64,000 nucleotides of DNA from Pseudomonas corrugata. GTDB lineage: Bacteria; Pseudomonadota; Gammaproteobacteria; Pseudomonadales; Pseudomonadaceae. Below, piece after piece: positions 18,156 through 27,640 of the stretch (position 1 is its first letter; every line of letters begins with the position of its first letter). The notes beneath the pieces were generated by a model, which worked only from the letters and a program-made list of their open reading frames with translations, was not told the DNA's origin and did no database searches. Position numbers and translations under genes: made by a program. The stretch is from NCBI RefSeq assembly GCF_001269905.1, contig NZ_LHVK01000021.1:62001-126000 (forward strand), read 5' to 3'.

Positions 18156-20896
18156 CCGGCGAGCTCGCTTGGGTAGCACGCCTGCAGGACGTGGGGCTGC
18201 GGTACGGCAAGACCATCGCCCTGGACAGCGTCACGCTCGATATTCCTGCCACCGCCACTGTCGGCCTGATTGGCCCGGACGGTGTGGGCAAGTCCAGCCT
18301 GTTGGGATTGATCGCTGGGGCCCGGACCGTACAGCAGGGACGTCTGACTGTGCTGGACGGCGATATAGCCAACGCACGTTATCGTGATGCCCTGTGTCCT
18401 CGTATTGCCTATATGCCACAGGGTTTGGGCAAGAATCTCTACCCGACCCTGTCCGTGCTGGAGAATCTGGATTTTTTTGCCCGCCTGTTCGGGCAAAGCC
18501 GGAATGAACGCCGACAACGCATCGATGCCTTGTTGGCGAGTACCGGGCTGACACCTTTTGCGGACCGCCCCGCAGGTAAATTGTCAGGAGGCATGAAACA
18601 GAAACTGGGGCTGTGTTGTGCGCTGATTCATGATCCCGACCTGCTGATTCTTGATGAGCCCACGACCGGCGTCGATCCCCTGGCGCGCAACCAGTTCTGG
18701 GCATTGATCGCCGACCTGCGAACACGCAGGCCCCATATGAGCGTGTTGGTGGCCACGGCCTACATGGAAGAGGCTGAGCACTTCGATCATTTGTTGATGA
18801 TGGATGCCGGCAAGGTATTGGCCAGTGGTTCACCTGCGCAGATCCTCCAGCGAACCGACTGTGAGAACCTGGAAGCAGCCTTCATCGCCCTGCTGCCACC
18901 CGATCGCCGACGTGGCCACACATCGCTGGTGATCACGCCGCGCATCGAACTGGCTGAACAGCCGGTGATCGCCATCGAGGCCCGGGAGTTGACCTGCCGC
19001 TTTGGCGATTTCACAGCGGTGGACAGCGCCAGTTTCCGCATCGAGCGCGGGGAAATCTTTGGTTTCCTGGGCTCCAATGGCTGCGGCAAGTCCACTACCA
19101 TGAAAATGCTCACCGGTTTGTTACCGGCAACCTCCGGGCAGGCTTGGCTGTTCGGCAAGCAAGTCGACCCGAACGACCTCAATACCCGACAGCGCGTGGG
19201 GTACATGTCTCAAGGCTTCTCCCTCTATAACGAGCTGACGGTTCGGCAGAACCTGGTGCTGCATGCGCAGTTGTTCCATGTACCCAGGGACGAAATTGAC
19301 AGCCGCGTCCACGAGGCCGCCGAACGTTTCGGCCTGAAACAGAACCTTGACGCCCTTCCCGACCGGTTGCCGTTGGGTATCCGCCAACGCCTGTCGCTGG
19401 CGGTGGCATTGATCCATAAACCCGACGTGCTGATCCTCGACGAGCCCACCTCTGGCGTAGACCCCATCGCCCGTGACGCTTTCTGGCAACACTTGCTCGA
19501 CCTGTCACGCAATGACGGCGTGACTATATTCATCTCCACCCATTTCATGAACGAGGCGCAGCGCTGCGATCGAATCTCGTTCATGCATGCCGGACGGGTA
19601 CTGGTCAGCGGTGCGCCCGAGCAACTGATCATTGAGCGGGGGTTGGGCAGTTTGGAGCAAACCTTCGTGTCCTATCTGGAGGAGGCAGCCGGCAGCGCGG
19701 CGGCCCCAGCGCAGTCCGAAGCCCCGAGCAAAGCATCAACCGGCATCCAGGCGCAGCCTGATGCGCCGCCCAGGCCGCGCCGCAACGGGTTCAGCGGCCT
19801 GCGAATGCTCAGTTACGCACAACGCGAAACAATGGAAATCCGCCGTGACCCAATCCGTCTGACACTGGCGGCACTGGGCACCGTACTGCTGATGTTCATC
19901 ATGGGTTACGGCATCAGCCTGGACGTCGAAGACCTGTCATTTGCCGTCCTGGACCGAGACCAGACCACAACCAGTCAGGCCTATGTCCGCAGCTTTTCCG
20001 GGTCGCGCTACTTTATCGAAAAGCCCGAGCTGCTTGATTACGCTGACCTGGAGACCCGCTTGCAAAGCGGTTCGATCACCCTGGCTCTGGAAATCCCCCC
20101 CAATTTCGGACGTGACCTCAAACGCGGCAGCCAGCCTACAGTAGCCGCGTGGGTGGACGGTGCGATGCCCATGCGAGCACGCACGATAGAAGGTTATGTC
20201 AATGGATTGCACAGCGGCTACTTGACTGAGCTCGGGTATAACGGCGCGGCGCTGGCCAATGTGGAAGTGCGTTACCGCTACAATCCGGATGTGGAAAGCC
20301 TGCAAGCCATGGTGCCGGCAATCATTCCGCTGTTGTTGATGATGATCCCGGCCATGCTCACTGCATTGGGGGTGGTACGGGAAAAAGAGATGGGCTCGAT
20401 CATCAACTTGTACGTCACACCGGTGACCCGACTGGAGTTTCTGCTGGGTAAACAGCTGCCCTACGTCGCCATGGGCATGCTCAATTTTCTGCTGATGTGT
20501 GCCTTGGCCGTCTGGGTGTTCGCCGTGCCGCTCAAAGGCAGTCTTTGGGTGTTAAGCCTGGGAGCGTTGTTGTACATCGGTACCTCCACGGGGTTGGGCT
20601 TGTGGATGTCGACTTTCATGAACAGCCAGATCGCGGCCGTATTCGGCACCGCCATTGCTACCCTGCTGCCGGCCATTCAGTTTTCCGGGTTGATCAACCC
20701 GGTTTCTTCATTGGAGGGTTTCGGCGCCTTGGTCGGTAAGGTCTATCCCACCGCGCAGTTTCTCACCATCAGTCGAGGGGTGTTCTCCAAAGCACTGGAG
20801 TTACAGGCGCTGGCGCCCTATTTTCTGCAACTGCTGGTGACGGTGCCGATCCTGATTGGCCTGAGTGTGCTCTGCCTGCGAAAACAGGAGCGCTAG
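18152..20896 (+). CDS. rbbA: Fused ABC ATPase-permease, RbbA-like
   Basis: A 914-residue protein with two ABC ATPase domains and a C-terminal ABC-2 permease. Domain 1 has Walker A GPDGVGKSS, signature LSGGMKQKLGL and Walker B LLILDEPTTGVDP. Domain 2 has Walker A GSNGCGKST and Walker B VLILDEPTSGVDP, but its signature is degenerate (LPLGIRQRLSLA). The last 370 residues carry about six TMs. RbbA of E. coli was described as a ribosome-bound ATPase, though its genomic partners suggest export; which applies here is open. The start at 18152 is coupled to the upstream adaptor stop; an in-frame ATG at 18119 would lie inside that gene. Confidence 0.88.
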   Translation: MTGELAWVARLQDVGLRYGKTIALDSVTLDIPATATVGLIGPDGVGKSSLLGLIAGARTVQQGRLTVLDGDIANARYRDALCPRIAYMPQGLGKNLYPTLSVLENLDFFARLFGQSRNERRQRIDALLASTGLTPFADRPAGKLSGGMKQKLGLCCALIHDPDLLILDEPTTGVDPLARNQFWALIADLRTRRPHMSVLVATAYMEEAEHFDHLLMMDAGKVLASGSPAQILQRTDCENLEAAFIALLPPDRRRGHTSLVITPRIELAEQPVIAIEARELTCRFGDFTAVDSASFRIERGEIFGFLGSNGCGKSTTMKMLTGLLPATSGQAWLFGKQVDPNDLNTRQRVGYMSQGFSLYNELTVRQNLVLHAQLFHVPRDEIDSRVHEAAERFGLKQNLDALPDRLPLGIRQRLSLAVALIHKPDVLILDEPTSGVDPIARDAFWQHLLDLSRNDGVTIFISTHFMNEAQRCDRISFMHAGRVLVSGAPEQLIIERGLGSLEQTFVSYLEEAAGSAAAPAQSEAPSKASTGIQAQPDAPPRPRRNGFSGLRMLSYAQRETMEIRRDPIRLTLAALGTVLLMFIMGYGISLDVEDLSFAVLDRDQTTTSQAYVRSFSGSRYFIEKPELLDYADLETRLQSGSITLALEIPPNFGRDLKRGSQPTVAAWVDGAMPMRARTIEGYVNGLHSGYLTELGYNGAALANVEVRYRYNPDVESLQAMVPAIIPLLLMMIPAMLTALGVVREKEMGSIINLYVTPVTRLEFLLGKQLPYVAMGMLNFLLMCALAVWVFAVPLKGSLWVLSLGALLYIGTSTGLGLWMSTFMNSQIAAVFGTAIATLLPAIQFSGLINPVSSLEGFGALVGKVYPTAQFLTISRGVFSKALELQALAPYFLQLLVTVPILIGLSVLCLRKQER

Positions 20897-20898
20897 CC

Positions 20899-22023
20899 GT
20901 GCACAGTCTCTTGAACATTCTGCGCCTGGGCATCAAGGAGTTCCGCAGCCTGTACCACGACCGGGCGATGCTGATTCTGATCGTCTGGGCATTTTCGTTC
21001 GGCATCTACACCGCGGCCTCGGGCATACCCGAGGCGTTGCACCACGCGCCGCTGGCCATCGTCGATGAAGACCACTCGCAACTGTCCGAACGCTTGAACA
21101 CGGCGTTTCAACTTCCCTACTTCCTGCCTCCAGCGAAAATCAGCAGCCAGCAGGTCGATGCCGGCATGGACAGCGGTCGTTATACGTTCGCCCTCGATAT
21201 TGCACCTGACTTTCAGCGTGACGTCCTCGATGGACGGCGCCCAAGCCTGCAGCTCAACGTCGACGCCACCCAGATCGGCCAAGCGTTCACAGGCGCAGGT
21301 TATATCCAGACCATCGTTGCCACTGAAGTCGGCGATTTCGTCCGAGGCTTGCGCAATGCGCCACGTCCCCCGGTGGGTTTGGCCATGCGCATGCAGTTCA
21401 ATCCCAACCTGACCCAGGCCTGGTTCACCTCAGTGATGCAACTGATTGATTACATCACCATGGTCTCGATCATCCTGACTGGCGCAGCACTGATTCGAGA
21501 ACGTGAGCACGGTACCCTTGAACATTTACTGGTGATGCCTCTACGCGCGTTTGAAATCATGTTGGCCAAGGTCTGGTCCATGGGCCTGGTGGTGCTACTG
21601 GCCACCGCTTTTGCCATATGGGTGGTCGTCCGGGGCTGGCTGGCCGTGCCCATCACCGGCTCGATCGGGTTGTTCCTGCTAGGCACCGCGCTGCATTTGT
21701 TTGCAACCACCTCTATCGGTATCTACCTGGGCACCGTGGCGCGTTCCATGCCTCAATTAGGGCTGCTGAGCATTTTGATCCTGCTGCCGTTACAACTGCT
21801 CTCCGGTGGGGCAACTCCACGCGAGAGCATGCCGGAGCTTGTGCAGAACCTGATGCTGGCCGCCCCCACCACACACTTCGTCAGCTTCGCCCAAGGCATT
21901 TTGTATCGGGGTGCAGGACTGGCAATTGTCTGGCCACAGTTTCTGGCGATTGCTTCGATCGGCGCGCTGTTTTTCCTAGCGGCATTACTGCGATTTCGCC
22001 GTGCAATCTCGCAGATCGCTTGA
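20899..22023 (+). CDS. yhhJ: ABC-2 type permease (YhhJ-like)
   Basis: A 374-residue inner-membrane permease: one N-terminal TM (about 24-42), a large extracytoplasmic domain, then five or six C-terminal TMs, with the ABC-2 motif 'REREHGTLEHLLVMPLRAFEIMLAK'. The start is GTG at 20899, 2 nt after the rbbA stop, so it is in the same operon. It likely pairs with the permease half of the RbbA-like protein to make the export channel. Confidence 0.9.
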   Translation: MHSLLNILRLGIKEFRSLYHDRAMLILIVWAFSFGIYTAASGIPEALHHAPLAIVDEDHSQLSERLNTAFQLPYFLPPAKISSQQVDAGMDSGRYTFALDIAPDFQRDVLDGRRPSLQLNVDATQIGQAFTGAGYIQTIVATEVGDFVRGLRNAPRPPVGLAMRMQFNPNLTQAWFTSVMQLIDYITMVSIILTGAALIREREHGTLEHLLVMPLRAFEIMLAKVWSMGLVVLLATAFAIWVVVRGWLAVPITGSIGLFLLGTALHLFATTSIGIYLGTVARSMPQLGLLSILILLPLQLLSGGATPRESMPELVQNLMLAAPTTHFVSFAQGILYRGAGLAIVWPQFLAIASIGALFFLAALLRFRRAISQIA

Positions 22024-22151
22024 GGTGACGCAAGAAAACCCATCACGCTCCTTGAAGTGCACGGTGGCGACCAGAAACTTTCTGGAACGGGTGCCAGCGG
22101 TTCGCAGAAACATTGCGTCGATCACCGCTTCGTGTGCTCGCTTGAGTCTTA

Positions 22152-22165
22152 TTGATTTAGCTCAA
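22152..22165. promoter_or_regulatory. FNR/Anr-like box upstream of the BON gene
   Basis: TTGAT-TTAG-CTCAA, one mismatch from the TTGAT-N4-ATCAA consensus, about 86 nt upstream of the BON protein start. Confidence 0.55.
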
Positions 22166-22250
22166 TGTCATTGCGTCGCTCAGGCGTAAAAAAAACAGGC
22201 CGGGCATTTAACCGCTCCGCGTTTTCCGCCGCTGCATGGAGGATCCTGAA

Positions 22251-22898
22251 ATGAGCGACTTGAGCCTGCGAAATACCCTTCTCGAAGCACTCGAGTTCCA
22301 GCCTGATATCAACGCTGCAAATATAGGCGTGGCCGTGGACGACGGCGTCGTTACGCTTTCCGGACACGTCAGCAGCTTCGCCCAGAAAATCAGCGCTGAA
22401 CGAGTCGTCAAGGGCATCAAAGGGGTACGCGCCGTGGCTGAGGACATACAGGTCCGACCGGACAAAAGTACCGGTACCACAGATAACGTCATTGCCCATC
22501 GTGCGCTGAACATTCTCAACTGGAACTCTGACGTCCCCGAAGGGGCCATCAAGGTGCTCGTGCACAATGGCTGGGTCGCTCTGGAAGGCGAAGTGGATTG
22601 GCAGTACCAGAGGGAGGCTGCTGAACGGGCAGTGTTCAAATTATCCGGCGTGGTGGGTGTAAAAAACAGACTCACCCTGCGTCCACGGGAGGACGCAGGC
22701 GATATCCAGCGTCGTATCGAGGATGCCCTCAAGCGTAGTGCCGAACTCGATGCCAAGCAGATTCATGTCAAAGTCGACGGCGATGTGGTTAGTCTCGACG
22801 GCGAGGTCCATTTATGGAGCCAACGCCAGTCAGCGGAGCGGGCAGCCTGGTCTGTGCCTGGGGTCAGAGAGGTAAACGATCATTTATTGCTGGTCTGA
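22251..22898 (+). CDS. Triple BON-domain stress protein
   Basis: A 215-residue protein made of three BON repeats (about 1-70, 75-145, 147-215). Each has the pattern 'V.V.DGVVTLSGHV.....K..AERVVKGIKGV' (second copy 'IKVLVHNGWVALEGEVDW', third copy 'IHVKVDGDVVSLDGEVHL'). BON domains bind phospholipid and occur in OsmY-type envelope proteins, but no signal peptide is visible, so it may be cytoplasmic or membrane-associated. The start at 22251 follows GGAGG. It is preceded by an FNR-like box and followed by the Anr paralogue gene. Confidence 0.88.
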   Translation: MSDLSLRNTLLEALEFQPDINAANIGVAVDDGVVTLSGHVSSFAQKISAERVVKGIKGVRAVAEDIQVRPDKSTGTTDNVIAHRALNILNWNSDVPEGAIKVLVHNGWVALEGEVDWQYQREAAERAVFKLSGVVGVKNRLTLRPREDAGDIQRRIEDALKRSAELDAKQIHVKVDGDVVSLDGEVHLWSQRQSAERAAWSVPGVREVNDHLLLV

Positions 22899-23075
22899 TC
22901 CAAGCCCTGGACAACCGCGTGCTTCCCGACGTTGTGACTGGCTTGAAGATTTGCAACCCATTGCTTGTGTCCACCATTCCGCGCCAATCGACAGCCGGTA
23001 GGGTTTAGACGACAAAAAACAGGCACGGTAGTGGGTCGGTCTTCTATGCTTGCTCCAACTAAAGGAATTTTTCCC

Positions 23076-23828
23076 ATGGTCGAGCTTGAACCACGTCTTT
23101 TGAAGGTACATGCCCTACGGACCGCTTGCTCAAACTGCAGCGTGCTGGAACTGTGCCTGCCGATCGGCCTGACAGGCGGTGAGGTCGAGCGCCTCGACAC
23201 CCTGATTGCCCAGCGGGTCAAGGTCAAGAAAGGTGCAGCGCTGTACCGTACCGGCGACCAACTGCGCTCGTTGTACGCGGTGAGAGTGGGCTTCTTCAAG
23301 ACCAGCGTTCTTTCGGTAGACGGTCGCGAGCAAGTCACCGGTTTCCAGATGCAAGGCGAAATGCTCGGCTTGGACGCGATCAGCAGCGATCACTACGCCT
23401 GTAATGCCATTGCCCTGGAAGACAGCGAAGTCTGCCCGCTGCCTTTCAACCTCCTGGAGAAACTGGCCCACGATTTACCGTCGTTACAACACAATCTGAA
23501 CAAGCTCCTGAGCCAGGAAATCGTGCGCGACCACAGTATGCTGCTGATGCTCGGCAACATGAACGCCGACGAGCGCCTGGCGGCTTTCCTGTTGAACCTG
23601 TCGCAACGGCTCAGTATGCGTGGCTATTCCTCGCGGGAGTTTGTCCTGCGCATGAGCCGCGAGGCGATCGGCTCCTACCTGGGCCTGCGCCTGGAAACGA
23701 TTTGCCGGGGCATTGCCCACCTGCGCCATGAGGAACTGGTAGACATGCGTGGACGCAATGTCACGATCCTGGACCTGCCAGGTCTCAAGCAGAAGGTCGC
23801 CGGTTGCCACCGTCATACCGAGCTGTAA
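23076..23828 (+). CDS. Anr/FNR-type oxygen-sensing regulator (paralogue)
   Basis: A 250-residue Crp/Fnr-family regulator. The N-terminal iron-sulphur ligands are Cys18-x2-Cys21-x5-Cys27 with a fourth, Cys109, in the effector domain: the FNR pattern. The cNMP-like beta-roll covers about 30-130, a dimerisation helix about 135-165 and the winged helix about 170-240. The recognition helix reads GLRLETICRGIAHL; E. coli FNR has ETVSR, so the Ser that contacts DNA is Cys210 here, while Glu207 and Arg211 are kept. The start ATG follows AAAGGA. Position among about ten FNR-like boxes suggests it controls this island in low oxygen, together with or instead of the main Anr. Confidence 0.88.
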   Translation: MVELEPRLLKVHALRTACSNCSVLELCLPIGLTGGEVERLDTLIAQRVKVKKGAALYRTGDQLRSLYAVRVGFFKTSVLSVDGREQVTGFQMQGEMLGLDAISSDHYACNAIALEDSEVCPLPFNLLEKLAHDLPSLQHNLNKLLSQEIVRDHSMLLMLGNMNADERLAAFLLNLSQRLSMRGYSSREFVLRMSREAIGSYLGLRLETICRGIAHLRHEELVDMRGRNVTILDLPGLKQKVAGCHRHTEL

Positions 23829-23847
23829 TGCCTACCTTGCATCACAT

Positions 23848-23861
23848 CTGATCTACATCAA
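23848..23861. promoter_or_regulatory. FNR/Anr-like box upstream of the arcD-like gene
   Basis: CTGAT-CTAC-ATCAA, one mismatch in the left half-site, 98 nt upstream of the antiporter start and just after the regulator's stop. Confidence 0.6.
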
Positions 23862-23958
23862 TACCCCCCTGAGCCTTCAAGCCGACATTAAGACACAACG
23901 TTCGAACCTTTGTATCGAAGAAGGTTACCGAACCTCCCGTCTCATGGAGGCCTTGATC

Positions 23959-25452
23959 ATGGCTACGCAACTGCAAGGTACAGAACCGCTGACCCCGACT
24001 GTCAAACCCCATCCTTTGGCGGGCAGTTTGCGCAAGGTCGAACCCCGACGCCTGTCGCTGAGCCTGTTGATCGCCCTGGTTGTCGGCTCGATGATCGGCA
24101 GCGGCATCTTCAGCCTGCCTCAGAACATGGCCGCCAGCGCCGGTGCCGGCGCGATCCTGATCGGCTGGCTCATCACCGGTGCGGGCATGCTCTCGCTGGC
24201 CCTGGTTTACCAGATGCTCTCCAATCGCCAACCGGAACTGGACAACGGTGTGTTCGCCTACGCCCGCGCGCTGGGCGGGGAGTTCCTGGGGTTCAACTCA
24301 GCATGGGGCTACTGGATCAGCGCCTGGATCGGTAACGTCAGTTACCTGGTGATATTGTTCGCTGCGCTCAGCTACTTTTTCCCACTGTTCGGTGAAGGCA
24401 ACAACAAAGCCGCGATTGCCGGCGCGTCCGTCGTGTTATGGGCGCTGCATTGGATGATCCTGCGCGGCATGCGCACCGCCGCCAAAGCCAACGCCATGAC
24501 CACAATCGCCAAAGTGGTGCCGCTGCTGTTGTTCATCGGTCTGGTCATTGCCGGCTTCTCCAAGGACACCTTCCTGATGGATTTCTGGGGTGCGCCGGCA
24601 TTGGGCAGTACGCTGGATCAGGTCAAGAGCACCATGCTGGTGACGGTCTGGGTGTTCATTGGCATCGAAGGCGCCAACGTATTTTCTGCCCGGGCAGCCA
24701 AACGGGCTGATGTCGGCCGAGCCACCGTGATTGGCTTCATCCTGACATTGCTGTTGTTGATCGCAGTTTCCCTGTTGTCGCTGGGTATTCTCAGGCAACC
24801 CGAACTGGCCGCCCTGAAGAACCCTTCCATGGCCGGGGTGCTGGAAGCGGTTGCTGGGCCCTGGGGCGCTGTGCTGATCAGTATCGGTCTGATTGTGTCG
24901 GTAGGCGGTGCGTTGCTGGCCTGGACGCTGCTGGCGGCCGAATCGGTGTTCACCCCGGCCAAGGAAAAGGTCATGCCTCGCCTGCTGGCCTCGGAAAATC
25001 AACATGGCGCACCTGCCAACGCGCTGTGGATCACCAACGGCTGCATTCAGTTGTTCCTGTTGCTGACGCTGTACTCGAGCGCCAGCTACCTGGCCCTGAT
25101 TTCACTCGCCACCTCGATGATCCTGCTGCCTTACCTGTTCAGTGGCCTGTATGCACTGAAAATGACTTGGCAGGGCCAGACCTACGCTGGTCACCGTGGG
25201 CTGCAACTGCGCGACATGGCCATCGCCCTCGTCGCGACGGGCTATTGCGTCTGGCTGCTCTACGCCGCCGGTCCCCGGTACATGTTGCTCAGTGCCCTTC
25301 TCTACGCCCCCGGTTCGCTGATCTACCTGAGTGCTCAGCGGGCCAGAACCGACCGTGCGCTTAATGGCTTTGGCTGGGGCCTGCTGCTGGTGATCTGGGT
25401 GGCGGCGATCTTTGCCGGGTGGATGCTCTGGTCCGGCCAGCTGTCTCTGTAG
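23959..25452 (+). CDS. arcD: ArcD-like basic amino acid antiporter (APC family)
   Basis: A 497-residue, about 13-TM transporter. The first TM carries the APC motif 'SMIGSGIFSLPQNMAASAGAGAI', and 'GGEFLGFNSAWGYWISAWIGNVSY' matches arginine:ornithine antiporters. In P. aeruginosa arcD heads the arcDABC arginine deiminase operon, which makes ATP without oxygen and is Anr-controlled; no arcA, arcB or arcC is present here. It may be a second arginine/ornithine antiporter or serve another amino acid. The ATG at 23959 follows GGAGG; a longer frame from 23749 overlaps the upstream gene. Confidence 0.85.
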   Translation: MATQLQGTEPLTPTVKPHPLAGSLRKVEPRRLSLSLLIALVVGSMIGSGIFSLPQNMAASAGAGAILIGWLITGAGMLSLALVYQMLSNRQPELDNGVFAYARALGGEFLGFNSAWGYWISAWIGNVSYLVILFAALSYFFPLFGEGNNKAAIAGASVVLWALHWMILRGMRTAAKANAMTTIAKVVPLLLFIGLVIAGFSKDTFLMDFWGAPALGSTLDQVKSTMLVTVWVFIGIEGANVFSARAAKRADVGRATVIGFILTLLLLIAVSLLSLGILRQPELAALKNPSMAGVLEAVAGPWGAVLISIGLIVSVGGALLAWTLLAAESVFTPAKEKVMPRLLASENQHGAPANALWITNGCIQLFLLLTLYSSASYLALISLATSMILLPYLFSGLYALKMTWQGQTYAGHRGLQLRDMAIALVATGYCVWLLYAAGPRYMLLSALLYAPGSLIYLSAQRARTDRALNGFGWGLLLVIWVAAIFAGWMLWSGQLSL

Positions 25453-25539
25453 GTTCGCAGGCGTGCATTGACCCGTTCGGTAACGGTGCCTGGCGATGGA
25501 GCCAGGCTCCCTCCGGACATTTCCAACGAGGAATATCCA

Positions 25540-26076
25540 ATGTCCAATTCAGTGAAAAAAATGCCGGTCCACACCGACCAGAAAGTCCAGCATTCCGCCA
25601 AGACAGATATCTGGCACCCGCTGGAAAGACTTCGCCAGCAGGTGGATCACCTGTTCGAAGATTTCAACCGGGGCACAGCGCTCTCGACCTTCAGCCGCGG
25701 GTTGTTCGATGTAGAGCCCTTCTGGCGCCGTGAATTCTCCGCAAGTCTGCCGGCGGTGGACATCAGCGAGAAGGAAAAAAGCTTTGAGATTACCGCCGAA
25801 CTGCCTGGCATGGATCAGAAAGACATCGAGATCCGTCTGGCCAACGGCAACCTGATCATCAAGGGAGAAAAGAAGGAAGCCAAGGAAGAAAAGAAAAAGG
25901 GTTATCACTTGTCCGAACGCCATTACGGCTCCTTCGAACGCATGTTCAACCTGCCAAAAGGCATCGATAGCGACAAGATCGAAGCCCAGTTCAGCAAGGG
26001 CGTGCTGACGCTGACACTGCCGAAAAAACCAGAAGCACTCAAAGCGGAAAAGGTCGTACCGATCAAGACTGACTGA
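25540..26076 (+). CDS. Small heat shock protein (Hsp20/alpha-crystallin)
   Basis: A 178-residue holdase chaperone. The alpha-crystallin domain covers about residues 70-165: 'LPAVDISEKEKSFEITAELPGMDQKDIEIRL', 'LIIKGEKKEA', then the conserved 'GSFERMFNLP' and the 'A.FSKGVLTLTLPK' strand, with a short C-terminal tail. The N-terminal part contains an amphipathic 'WHPLERLRQQVDHLFEDF' segment. The start at 25540 follows GAGGAA. It is followed by a clear terminator. No FNR box was seen in the 87-bp gap, so it may share the antiporter transcript. Confidence 0.93.
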   Translation: MSNSVKKMPVHTDQKVQHSAKTDIWHPLERLRQQVDHLFEDFNRGTALSTFSRGLFDVEPFWRREFSASLPAVDISEKEKSFEITAELPGMDQKDIEIRLANGNLIIKGEKKEAKEEKKKGYHLSERHYGSFERMFNLPKGIDSDKIEAQFSKGVLTLTLPKKPEALKAEKVVPIKTD

Positions 26077-26090
26077 TTGCTCTGCACCCT

Positions 26091-26122
26091 GCCCCTCGCC
26101 GGCCAACGACGAGGGGCTTTTT
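26091..26122 (+). terminator. Rho-independent terminator after hsp20
   Basis: Stem GCCCCTCG/CGAGGGGC with an 11-nt loop, followed directly by TTTTT. Confidence 0.85.
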
Positions 26123-26182
26123 CATGCCTGGACCGATTGACCGACCAGGTGAGCGTCACTGTGCGCTCGCGAAGGAGGCCGT

Positions 26183-27538
26183 TTAGAGTTCCACGCTATC
26201 GTGGTACGCCGGCACCGACACCGACCAACCCAGCTCGTCACTAATCCGGTAGCGCAAGACATCGGACGCATTGGGCTCCCCGTGCACCACGTAGGTTTGC
26301 CGTGGTGGTGTCTTGAAGCCCCGCAGCCATTGCATGATTTCGTCGGCATCGGCATGGGCCGACAGCGTTTGCATGGGCACGACTTCAGCATTGATCGGTA
26401 CATCCTTGCCGTGGATGCGCACCGAAGGCTCGCCCGCCACAATCCTGGCGCCTCGTGTACCGCCAGCCTGGAAACCGGGCATCAGCAGGGTATTGATAGG
26501 GTTGGGTGCCAGGCTCTTGAGGTGATGCAACACCCGTCCCCCGGTGGCCATACCGCTGGCGGCGATGATCACCGCCGGAGTGCGCTGCAGATCCAGAGCG
26601 ATGGAGTCCTTGACCGAACGCACCGGGTGGGCGATGTGGCACATGCCCTCGCATTCCTCCCGAGATAAACGATGTTCATCGCCGAAGCGCTGATACAGCC
26701 GGGTCACGTCGATGGCCATGGGACTGTTGAGGTAGATCGGGATATCGGGAATTGCCCGGCGTTGTTTCAGGCGATACAGGTGATACATTAGCAATTGAGC
26801 GCGACCGACCGTGAATGAGGGCACCAAGGTGATGCCGTGGCGCAGTGCCGTGCGGGTAATGACTTCGGCCAGCTGATCTTCCGGCAACTCATGCGGGTGC
26901 CGACGGTCGCCGTAGGTGGACTCCACCAGCAGGACATCCGCCTGTTCGATAGCTTTTGGAGCGAACATCACCGGATCTTCGGGCCGACCCAGGTCACCTG
27001 AACATACCAGCGTCACGCCACCGGCCTGAACCTGAACAGTAGCGGCACCCAGGATATGGCCGGCGCGGCGCAGCAGGATCGAGATGCCCCGAGCGATCTC
27101 CAGCGAATGTTCGAACGCGACCGGACGCAATAGTTTGAGCGCCCGTTCGGCGTGTTCACGGGTGTACAGTGGAAAGGCCGGCGCGTGTTTGGAGAACCCC
27201 TTGCGATTGGCGTATTCGGCCTCTTCTTCTTGCAGGCGGGCACTGTCGCGCAACAGGATTTTCACCAGCTCACAGGTCGCGGGGGTGGCGTAGATGGGGC
27301 CGCGATATCCGTTGCGCACCATGACCGGCAAGTACCCACTGTGGTCCAGATGGGCATGGGTCAATACGATCGCATCCAGATCCTGCATCGGCAGTTCGAA
27401 GGGATCCCAGTTACGCAGGCGTAACTGCTTGTAGCCTTGAAACAGACCGCAGTCGATCAGAATGCGCTGTTCGTCGTGTTCCAGCAGGTACTTACTACCG
27501 GTCACGGTGCCTGCGGCCCCGAGAAAAGTCATGCGCAT
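26183..27538 (-). CDS. Metallo-beta-lactamase/beta-CASP ribonuclease-like protein
   Basis: A 451-residue soluble protein of the CPSF73/YSH1-like RNase group. The zinc motif THAHLDHSG (HxHxDH) lies near residue 60; further ligands occur in 'RAGHILGAA' and 'CSGDLGRPEDP'. A beta-CASP insert follows (about 180-370) and the C-terminal RMMBL segment contains 'LSAHADADEIMQWL' and 'VHGEPNA'. The start at 27538 (MRMTFLGAAGTVTGS) follows a CAGGAG site. Related proteins accompany USP and phosphoketolase genes in other proteobacterial stress clusters. It may trim or degrade RNA in low oxygen (inference). Confidence 0.9.
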   Translation of the reverse strand: MRMTFLGAAGTVTGSKYLLEHDEQRILIDCGLFQGYKQLRLRNWDPFELPMQDLDAIVLTHAHLDHSGYLPVMVRNGYRGPIYATPATCELVKILLRDSARLQEEEAEYANRKGFSKHAPAFPLYTREHAERALKLLRPVAFEHSLEIARGISILLRRAGHILGAATVQVQAGGVTLVCSGDLGRPEDPVMFAPKAIEQADVLLVESTYGDRRHPHELPEDQLAEVITRTALRHGITLVPSFTVGRAQLLMYHLYRLKQRRAIPDIPIYLNSPMAIDVTRLYQRFGDEHRLSREECEGMCHIAHPVRSVKDSIALDLQRTPAVIIAASGMATGGRVLHHLKSLAPNPINTLLMPGFQAGGTRGARIVAGEPSVRIHGKDVPINAEVVPMQTLSAHADADEIMQWLRGFKTPPRQTYVVHGEPNASDVLRYRISDELGWSVSVPAYHDSVEL

Positions 27539-27599
27539 GATGGTGCTCCTGGACAATCGGTGGGAACGCTATGGGTCGCATTGTTCACCCAGGCGGCCC

Positions 27600-27613
27600 T
27601 TGACCTTCGTCAA
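27600..27613. promoter_or_regulatory. FNR/DNR-like box upstream of the beta-CASP gene
   Basis: TTGAC-CTTC-GTCAA, a perfect palindrome in its half-sites but two symmetric changes from FNR consensus. It lies 62 nt upstream of the start at 27538, inside the gap after the USP stop. Confidence 0.4.
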
Positions 27614-27640
27614 TCACTCAGTCGCCATGGCTCACTTTTG

